From Prochilodus magdalenae (Eukaryota; Chordata; Actinopteri; Characiformes; Prochilodontidae): 64,000 nucleotides of DNA. The notes beneath the pieces were generated by a model that was given only the letters and a program-made list of their open reading frames with translations, ran no database searches and was not told the DNA's origin. Made by a program: the position numbers and the translations under genes. The stretch is from assembly GCA_024036415.1 (NCBI GenBank), contig JAMWET010003455.1, positions 1-64,000 on the forward strand, given 5' to 3'. This document shows, one piece after another, positions 13,795-64,000 of the stretch. The first letter of the stretch is position 1; each line of letters starts with the position of its first letter.

Positions 13795-14140
13795 AGTTTC
13801 ACCTGACAATTGTTTAAATACTTCTCTCCTGCACTGGCTCTTTGTGAAGTATTGCCACTCTGTTGCATACTAAGCGTTCTGTCTCTGTTTGATCCTGTGT
13901 TACTCTGGCTTTCACTTTATTTTGATTCTCTGGTTTACTCCTCTCGTTTATTCCCTTTGGTACCTCTACCTGGTCTGATAGTCTGCTTGGTTTGACTCTT
14001 CCCTGTTTATTGACTCTGACTCAGTTTAGCTCAGTGTATTTCCTCAATCTTGGTGTTGCTGTGTTTTGGTACAAACCTGTTTAACTGTTCCTCGCTTTTA
14101 GCTCAGCACTCACCACAATCTATTTGTCCATTGTCACAAC
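13795..14140 (+). repeat. Diverged third relative of the 372-bp repeat
   Basis: Shared landmarks in the same order as at 8.7 and 10.1 kb: a TCTCTGGTTTACTC block, a TGGTCTG block, TGTTGCTGTGTT, then CTTTTAGCTCAGC and a final CTxTxTGTCC. Many small differences and gaps indicate an older copy. Confidence 0.55.
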
Positions 14141-14164
14141 ATAATGATAAACTGATATGGGGGA

Positions 14165-14660
14165 AACTAATTGAGCTACACATACAGAAGTAGTGTCTCT
14201 CAGTATGGTGTTGTAGAGGATCCTAATGGTGTCCTGTGATAATCTACCCCATGCAGCCTGAATATTCTCACACAGTTCCTGCAGATTTTGTGGTGGGTTG
14301 GAGTATTAATGACACCAGACCTGGACATGTGATGCATGACAACAAACCGTCTTTGGTGAGGGCGATGTGATGTTAACAAAATTCCAAGTGACATTGTAAC
14401 GGTATGTTGGGCATGCAGTCTCTGCCAGTGGTGCAGAAATGGCTGTTGGGTCACCTGCGCATGTTCTCACTGGTGTGTGCCTTCTTCTATCCACTGCCCC
14501 AACAGTGTGCCAGTATGACATGTAATATGTGGTTAAGACCATAGCACTTCTCAGAGCTCTACGATTTGCCCCTTCTGCAACTCCTGCAATTGTGTGAACT
14601 GCTTTTGAACTCTTCTCTAAGGCATACTTCACTTGTAAAGGATGCTACCAACACAACAAC
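14165..14660 (-). repeat. Unclassified repeat family R1, minus-strand copy
   Basis: The reverse complement of 14195-14300 aligns with about 60070-60175: both contain AACTGTGTGAGAAT or a close variant, then TTATCAC, then GAACC/GATCC-CTCTACAAC. The end with TATGTGTAGCTCAAT is also shared. Relative to the 60-kb copy, about 50 bases near the end are missing. The minus-strand frame of 108 codons has no recognised domain. Confidence 0.65.
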
Positions 14661-17259
14661 ATGAGTTGAATGCAAGCTTAAAACCTGAATTGTACACATG
14701 TCTCACGATGTCAAATCTGCCCACCTAATTCCAGTCCTGTCAGTTGATTCCCTCTGGGTGCAACCATTTTTCAATGATAAGCGTATGAACTTTTGTCAGT
14801 GTTTGCAACTGTGAGCGGTAATGTTGTTTTTGAAGGTTATCTACACTGAGGCTTCAGTATCATCTTTATAGCAGCCTTATGCGAGAATTTATGTTTTGTG
14901 CTTCTGTAATTCATTGTTGTAAATTTAAAACAAGCTTTGAGCTCCCCACATTGACGATGTACACATGCATTTGCTGACAAGCTGAAGGATACAGATTCCG
15001 ACTTTCCTTTGCGTATATACTTGTCATGTAGACATATGGAGCTACAGATTACACTTGCAGTTTTGTTTCTTTCTATCAAGGGCATAGGTTTGGTCTCAAC
15101 ATTAGTAGGGAAACAATAACCCAGCCTCATCCAACAACAACCATCCACCTGCCCCTCCCCTAACACACAAACACATCCTGGGCCTGCATACACAAAACCA
15201 ATGAATAGGGAAGGTGTGTGACCAAAAAATGCAGTTGTAAAAAGAATATATACAAACACATGATTAAACTCGAACAGGGGAAGGCTGGTGACATTCAGTA
15301 GTTAAATCAACATTACTGACTAGTAAGTTTTACCTAACAAGAAGCTCCTAATGACTAAATTTTCACCCATGCATGAGGTATATAGAGTGACAGCACTGAT
15401 AACTTACTGTTAGTGCACTGATCGGCTCTCACCTCCTCCGTGTCTGACAGTAAGTCATTTCCAGGTCTTGACGTGATCCTTAAGATATCCACCTCCCTTT
15501 TAGCCAGTCTAATAGCAGCAGGCCTAAATTAGTCGTTTTGAAGACGTGGCTTTTCAGAAGCACATCAGAATTATCTAAAGCTGATTTTAAAATGAAGCCA
15601 TCAGAGCTGTGACCCCATGCTCTGGCCTTGGGCCCAGCCGTGGCAAACCTATGCTCATGGTGTCTGTGTGAATAACCAAAATTGTGAAAGTAATCTGCAG
15701 CGTCCTGCTTAAAATATGCTTGTATGCAAACGGGTGTCGGATTCTGCCCAGGGCACAACACAACAGCATAGACAGTTCCAGAAGAGAAAGAACCATGTCA
15801 CCTTACAAGGTAGACTAATAATACAGGACTATATTACAGGAGGTAATAAAAGGTAATAAACTTTTAAGGCTTCTCCAAACCTTTTGGCATGAGATGCATT
15901 TTTTTTTGCCTGCTTGCCTGAACAGGACTGAGGTTAGATGACTTCTGGCATCTGGAAGAACTACAGAACTCAGTGAGACAGGGATGACACAGATAAGGTT
16001 ACAGAGCCTCTCTGGTATACTTTTATCTCTTAGCTCTCACCAATGAGTAAAAGTCAGTCCGAGATTTACTCTTGTCTGGTCTCTGCTTGGGCACCCTCTC
16101 TTTTTCTCGCCCTCGCTTCCTCAGCGTCAGTTGATAACACATAAAGCATTACACGGTTCTTCCAAGAGGCCTTTTGCACACTCCTCAAAAGTTGCGTAAT
16201 GCTGTAGCAGGTGTTCCGTGTTCAGAGTGGCAGTGACAGAAACAGCGTTCTTCCTTTTATTCAAATGATTTTTAAGTTATTTTAAGGCAAAGCTGTTACA
16301 AAATGTTGCTTTGCTTGAGTATTTATGAAAAGTTTATGTTACTGTTAAACATCATTTAATGCTTGACAGTGACACAGGAGCAGTTCTTTTGAAGGCTTAC
16401 TACATAGGGACTTCATAACTCCTACGTAAGCTGTGAATCGTGTCTTTAAAAAGCAATAAAAATTGGAGCTTCTGAACAGCATATGTTAGTATATGCACAC
16501 TGTAATGTTACACTATAATATAGATTGTGTGGTAAGATGTTTTTAAAGTCTACCTTAATGAAGACTTTGTAGGCATTACGCAATGTTCTTAATGCCTTAA
16601 AAAGTCAACCTTGAATATTTCAGGTAGACAGTCAGAATATATAGACAAATTAAAATATTAAATGTAAAGATATTGGCATTAATAGGGTGAAGGTCATTTA
16701 ATAATATTCCTGGAATGGGTTAAATATCTGAAATCAAGGAAATAATGTTATACTGAATACACCATTAATTGCGCAGCACTAAAAGAAGACTACCTCAGGG
16801 TAAAAGGAATTCTAAAAAGTTTTAACATTGCTATTGATAACAGTCCGATGGACGTGGATGTAACCAGTTACTTTCCTCAGGCTGATTTCTTTCTAGGGAA
16901 CTTGTAACACTCATAGAGTCATTTCTGAAGGCCAGCATGAAAGGTTAGCTGCTTGTCGTGGCTCTTCCTGATCTTCAAAAGGCTAAAAAAAAATAGCAAA
17001 GTCAAGATTGTGCAGGGCATCAAATGAGTGGGTTAGTTTGAACTGTTTGTAGAAAGCTCCGGCTCTGTGCTTTGATCAGGTGCTTTAGCTGGAAAGTGCG
17101 CTCACTTTTACACAGTCTTGGGCAAACAGTGCTTTGAGAGCTGTGTGCATTAGAATGAGTTAAACTGATATGAACTGATGTAGACTATGTTTGAGTGTGT
17201 GAGTAGAGAACATTTATAGGTGAACCAATTAAAACATGTCTGGCTAATCATGAACGTCT
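14661..17259. other. Intergenic, no gene; unique patch at 15470-15800
   Basis: No coding exon recognised. The 15470-15800 interval is compositionally even and repeat-free, with a 93-codon minus frame of no known family. It may be conserved non-coding sequence. The remainder is AT-rich. Confidence 0.35.
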
Positions 17260-17900
17260 AAGTCAATTCTAGGATCTGTGGAGTGCGAGTAAAAATTATT
17301 TCTGAAGTCTCTGGAATGTGAATCTGTGTTGAATTTTGAGTGTTTATGGCGTTAAGTCTGTAGTCTCTGGGGTTCACGTTGAGTCTTGAGTATCAGGTCT
17401 GTTGCTCCAGGCTGAGTTTTAAGCGTGTGTCTTTTATGTCTGCAATGTGTGTCTTGTATGCAAGGCTAAACTCAAGTGTTTGGGTTGCATTCTGAGTGGG
17501 TTCTTGTGTTTCTGGGGTGCGAATTGAGATTCTGGAGTTTGAGTCCAAGTCAAATCTTGAATATCTGTGTTATGAATTAAGATGACTCTCAAGCCTATGT
17601 GGTGCGTGTTAAGTCTTACGTTTTAGGGCTGTGGGTTCTAAGTCTAATGAGACAGAAGTCTGAGTTGGGTCTTGAGTGTGAACTGAGGCTCTGAAGTGTG
17701 CGTCAGAATTAACTTCCTGGGTTGTGGCCAAACTAGCTTTTGGTTGATCAAACCAGTCTCTGTTTCAGTTGAGTCTTGAGTTTAAAGTTTAAGTCGCATC
17801 TTGAATCTCTAGGTGGAGCCGAATTATGAGTCTCTGGGGTCAGAGTTCTTATCTAAGATAAGTCTGAGTCAGGTCTCATGTCTAGTAAAGTTTTAGTTTA
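17260..17900 (+). repeat. Degenerate minisatellite with GAGTCT...TCTGGGG units
   Basis: Dozens of imperfect repeats of GAGTCTTGAGT, TCTCTGGGGT and GTGTGAGT-like words occur with irregular spacing over about 640 bases. The same vocabulary forms a second array at 61190-61860, inside abca4 intron 6. Confidence 0.7.
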
Positions 17901-20670
17901 AGTTTTTTATTAGATGAAGCCATAATCTGTCAGATTAGTTTAGATGGTGTTTGAGATGGCCAGTTGATGCAATAATTAATCTGGTTGAAACTTGAATGTG
18001 ATCTGTAATTTAAGGGATTATTGACCTGTAACTCATCTTGATTAGGTCACAACTTCTGCTATATTTGCTAGTCCACACTATGTGCTAGTCAACCGTTGTT
18101 TCACCCCTTTCCTTTAAAAATAGGATTTAATAGCATGCAGTGCTTTGTTTTGTCCATCTGCTTGAAGGGTTTTCTATAATGACAGCTCATTACTTGAGCC
18201 GTATTGAACCTCATGCTCCTGCAAATGACCAGTAATAGCAAAGCTGGCAGGCAAGGGTATTATTAGGGAGTTGGTCCTCCTTTGTTGCAGTAGCTGCATT
18301 CATTAATTAGAAGGTCTGTCTGAATACTTATGGAGACACAGTGTAAGCGTTGCCAATCCGAGTCCTTTAAGAGATTGTTTACTTGGGATAAACAATCAAA
18401 GAGCTGCCCGTTGCTGTAAATTTGGTTAATATATATAAAAAAAAATTTGACTAATTTGCTGTTAATTGCTGTTTCCTTCCTCCATGTCATTTCTAGCTAC
18501 TCATTAGGAGGATTATGTCATCTAATTGAGGACAAATTAGTTTTCAAATGGTTGCTAGGCATGGTAAATGACAGTAAATTCCTATTGAAGTTTATATTAA
18601 CGCCTCAGGATAGGATGGGAATTATAATTTCATGTTTGTGTACCTGAAGCACTGAGCATCCAGTGGCCTAGTGACTGGTGCTGGCATGTTTTCACTTGGT
18701 GTGCTAGATGTGTTTAGAATAAGAAGTCTAGATTATTCCCAGTTGATAGCACATGCTCAGCTATGGGAGATTGCCCCATCTCTGTTGAGCTGCCACCAAT
18801 AGCAACCAACAACAGCTAATTAAGCCTAATGTAAGTCCTGGTGTATCTTATTAATTACAGGTGGAATGACAGAAAAGTAGTAGAAGGTTCCTTAGAATCT
18901 TACATTTAAAAATGGTTAGTTAACCATAAACTTTAATGGCCTTTAAAATAATCAACTTCAAAGGGAAAGCCATGCAAAAAAAACAGGTATTTTATAAACT
19001 GAAGGTTATTCAGGTTATTTTTGGATTGCAAAGACATGAAAATGTAACTTCTAAAACTGAACTGGAGGAGAAATATCTCAGTAGGTATGAATAAATTTAA
19101 AGAAAGGAAAATTAAAGCATTGAAAGAAAGGTGGACTTTTTCATGTTACGTGATACATAGTCTGTGCAGGGTTTTTTTTATTTTGCTCCAAAATCACAAG
19201 TAGTAAATGCTAAATTAGTAGCTCTACCCTGAGTGAAGCAATCGATTTCTCAGTTTCTAAGTTTCTGCTGCTAATGATATGTGCTGTGTTATTTCTATCC
19301 GAACTGTACATTCCTTTACTTTTCAATAGGTGGAGCAGATTTAGAGCCATGTTGAGAGCGGATTGCTACTGTAGAATCTCTGTAGAGACACCTGGCTGGA
19401 ACTTCATCTGAGCATGCTTTGGTGCTGGAACTGTAAATAATGCAAACACACGCAGGATATAGGAGCATATCAAATGAAAAACCTGCCATTAGTGAGACGT
19501 TTTGCCTCTAGCAAGAATGATTCAGCCCTTAGCCGTGTACTTCACATGCTCTCGGCTGCATTTTCTCTCAGTGAGGCACACACACTGTGTCTGTGTGTGT
19601 GCATAGAGCAGGATTAACTGGGCAGTGTCATTAGTGAGCATATAATGATGACATGAGGTAAATGACACAAGTGTCTGACTCTGGAACAATCCAATCAAAG
19701 ATGTACCATGTGATTACAGCCACTGTTACAAATGGAGGATAAACAGATCCAGATGTCAATACAGCCAGATACATATTACCGTTTTACTAATGCTTATGGT
19801 GCCTAGATTGGCGATTGAACCTCCATTAAACACCACGCTTTGTTAACTGAGCATTTTTCAGTAGACTATTGCGAAAGTATCTGGAACCATGGCAGAAAAA
19901 ACTCAATATTGCTTTGAGAGTTGCATTCTTTGTGGAAACCATGGCAGTTTTATTGATAATGCAATTTATCCAAGCCAGGCTTTATTGTCTTTTTACCAGC
20001 TGAGACAAAACAATTGCAAGAATATGCACTCATTAATGAGAGCACAGGCTAACAGAAACCCCCAACAACTGCTCTTGGCAGACAAAACATTGACCCCAAT
20101 GAAGTCGACATTAAAAGAAAATCTGAGAGATCATAAAGACAAAAAATCACAGCATCCAAACTTATTTGAAAATGGAGTTGCATATTTGTCCTTTGATATG
20201 GGCATCCTCACTTCTGTCAAAGTATGAGATCCCAATTTTACAGGCCCCCCCAGACGATAGATCTTTTGACTGGATCTGGAACCTCATATTCATTTGTGGG
20301 AATACTAGCTCATTACTAAAAGAGTGTAAATTGATCGCTTAGCTCTTGATTGTGTTTGGAGAAGAGAATTTAGTAGCTGCTTAGGAAAACTGTGAAGACC
20401 ATAAGTATTGTGATTGCCCATTACACAATAACAAGTTAATTATTTTTTCCACTGCACAGTTGGTATCCACCAGGTTCCCATCATGAGGCAAAACAGCTGT
20501 TTAGATTTTCTCATAATTGCTCGAGGTGGGAGGAGCCCTTGGCACTAGTCAGTAAATCCCATTGGGCAATGCGATGATGGATCAGGGTGGTGGGATATTA
20601 ATGGTTAGTATAAGAACACATTGTCGCCACCAAGTCACTACATTACTTGTTGTTACTTTTATGAATCAGG
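17901..20670. other. abca4 upstream region with candidate conserved non-coding stretches
   Basis: No repeat was recognised at 18180-18620 or 19860-20640. Both are rich in homeodomain-type cores (ATTAATTAG near 18303, several TAATT words, TAATGAG near 20034). A 112-codon frame at 19889-20227 starts in good context but resembles no known protein and lacks a convincing splice partner. Enhancer-like DNA is more likely than a gene. Confidence 0.4.
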
Positions 20671-21234
20671 TATATATAATGCAATATAGGTGCATTCATA
20701 AAGCTCTATAAAGTCTTTATAATACTTTATAATACTAGTCATAAGCCTTTAAACCTACATAAATGTTTAGAATCACACACATAAACTGGTACAACACACC
20801 AGCATAAAGCATTAATAGAACATAAAGTGTCTTAATGCATTATAATGTATGTCTTGTTTTGTTATGAACATTATCAGTGAAGCCGGTATCATAAAGCTTA
20901 ATAACTAATGTTGTGCTAATTTGTATAATGCTTTATAAAGATCCACAGTTTCTTGGTATCCTCAAAATAAAACAAATTTTGCAGGTGCAGTATGTAATGT
21001 ATTAAGCCCTATGATACAGTTTCCTGTAAAGAACAGGAAAAGTCTGTACATACATTCTAACACATTATATTTTGTTGTGCTATGAAGCATTATAATGCAA
21101 CATTACACCAGTTTATGTGCATGATTATGAACATCTATGTACAGTTACAAAGGCTTATGTCAAGCACTATAAAACATTAAGAATGCTTCATAGATCTTTA
21201 TGAATGGACTTACAGTACAATGCATTATGGATAA
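20671..21234. mobile_element. Long-hairpin MITE
   Basis: A left arm at about 20690-20790 (GCATTCATAAAG to ATAAACTGGT) is the imperfect reverse complement of a right arm at 21107-21209 (ACCAGTTTATGTGC to TTTATGAATGGAC). The outer ends also pair through ATAATGCA. The centre is AT-rich and non-coding. A foldback MITE is the best reading; its superfamily was not determined. Confidence 0.7.
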
Positions 21235-21239
21235 CTGAT

Positions 21240-21937
21240 TTATAGAAAGTGTTACCAAAACAAGAATTTTGTCTTATGAATGAAATAATTCAGGAAATGA
21301 TTAACAATGACCAAGAGCCAAGGAACTAACAAGCTGGAAAAGGTGCATTTTAATTTCAGGTTGACTTTAAGATTATTAGACTTGCATGTCAATGTGCTAA
21401 ATCACAAGTACCGTATCAGGCAACATTCAAAGCTCAAATAGTGGCATTGATCATAGAGACAAACTGAAGATCGAATGTATTATGAATGCAAATTCTTCAG
21501 AGATAGCTCATTCATTCTTCAGAGAATCAACAGTGTGGAGTATAATATCCAGAATGTGATCAGAAGTGATTGGCTGCTCAGGAAACGACTGTCCTCAAAC
21601 AGTAAAACATTGCATCATTACACATTTCAGAACTTCTGTTTCTTCCATGACGCACTGAAGTAATGAATAAGACATCTTAAAATATCTTCTGTTCTCCAGG
21701 CTATAATATTTTCAGTTATTGGATAAAATAATAACAGCCTTTGAGAGGGAGCATATCCCACTAATTAGAACTGTAGTTGCTAGCAGTGGCCGAAGCTGTG
21801 GGCAGCGTGTGAGAGAAGTTATGGGGTCAGGGATGAGGCGCGGTTGATCACACCGGGTGATGTGCGTATGATTGCCCGGAACGCATGACCCTCCACTCCT
21901 CTCTCCTTTACCAATCTGTCCTTCTCTCCCTTCGCAG
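21240..21937. other. abca4 proximal upstream region, no gene
   Basis: Mostly AT-rich unique sequence, becoming GC-richer after about 21790, as expected near a promoter. The only open frames are short and without recognisable motifs. Core promoter elements could not be identified with confidence. Confidence 0.4.
21761..21768. promoter_or_regulatory. Homeodomain palindrome CTAATTAG upstream of abca4
   Basis: A perfect CTAATTAG palindrome lies 218 bases before the start codon. Paired-type and related homeodomain factors active in retina bind such sites, which would fit a photoreceptor gene. An eight-base match is weak evidence alone. Confidence 0.3.
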
Positions 21938-21986
21938 GCGTAAAGCGAGTTGCTGTTGCCATAGCGACACCCCTGCGCTGTACATA
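21938..21986 (+). other. abca4: abca4 5' untranslated sequence, possibly bounded by a splice acceptor
   Basis: Immediately before the start codon there are 49 bases preceded by a pyrimidine-rich run ending TTCGCAG at 21931-21937, which reads as a good 3' splice site. Either the transcript has a non-coding first exon further upstream, spliced here as in ABCA1, or transcription begins just upstream and the motif is coincidental. No TATA box is evident nearby. Confidence 0.45.
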
Positions 21987-63936
<41,950 letters not shown>

Positions 63937-64000
63937 GTAAGCTCTCAAACCCTGTTTGAATATATTTAAATTAGAGCCGCACAGGAACACAGGGCTCACT

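Noticed and set aside
19889..20227. 112-residue protein gene
   Set aside because: Good start context, but no family resemblance and no repeat of the pattern. Kept only as a candidate regulatory region.
21885..21986. Upstream in-frame ATG as abca4 start
   Set aside because: The 34 extra residues do not match the family, and a possible splice acceptor interrupts the frame at 21937.

Overview
The window is vertebrate nuclear DNA from a ray-finned fish. One gene is recognisable: the 5' part of an abca4-type ABC transporter (photoreceptor retinoid flippase, ABCA1/4/7 subfamily) on the + strand. Seven coding exons can be placed: 21987-22052, 40812-40905, 41534-41675, 42319-42446, 48916-49043, 52789-52986 and 63850-63936. 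Together they give 843 nt, or 281 codons, with GT donors, AG acceptors and compatible phases at every junction. This is roughly the first eighth of a protein of about 2,250 residues, so the remaining exons lie beyond position 64000. Exon lengths of 66, 94, 142, 128, 128, 198 and 87 compare with 66, 94, 142, 140, 128, 198 and 90 in human ABCA4 (recalled, not looked up). That pattern fits ABCA4 better than ABCA1 or ABCA7. Whether this is teleost abca4a or abca4b cannot be decided here.

Layout. Positions 1-21.9 kb lie upstream of the start codon. No other gene was recognised there. They hold transposon debris, a nested [71][371][71] direct-repeat structure near 8.6-9.1 kb with a second 372-bp copy at 10.1 kb, a minus-strand LINE reverse-transcriptase relic (10.8-12.0 kb), and several stretches of unique-looking sequence that are candidate regulatory DNA (notably 18.2-18.6 and 19.9-20.6 kb). 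Intron 1 (18.8 kb) begins with a 0.6-kb purine-rich GAAA tract. It carries several Tc1/mariner-like relics of different lineages, tRNA-derived SINEs in both orientations and MITEs. Introns 2 and 3 are short (628 and 643 bp). Intron 4 (6.5 kb) holds a 42-bp minisatellite built from a transposon end and a GC-richer stretch with many TAAT cores. Intron 5 (3.7 kb) holds recent local duplications. Intron 6 (10.9 kb) holds degenerate minisatellites, a long unclassified repeat and two very long TC tracts just upstream of exon 7.

The repeats (many Tc1-like families, V-SINE-like tails, and MITEs of a type I recall from characins, catfishes and relatives) suggest an otophysan fish; this is inference. 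Nearly all long open frames outside the exons are chance or repeat-derived. I found no convincing new biological system. The most useful leads are the abca4 gene model, the candidate cis-regulatory stretches around exon 1, and repeat families that recur at distant points of the window.
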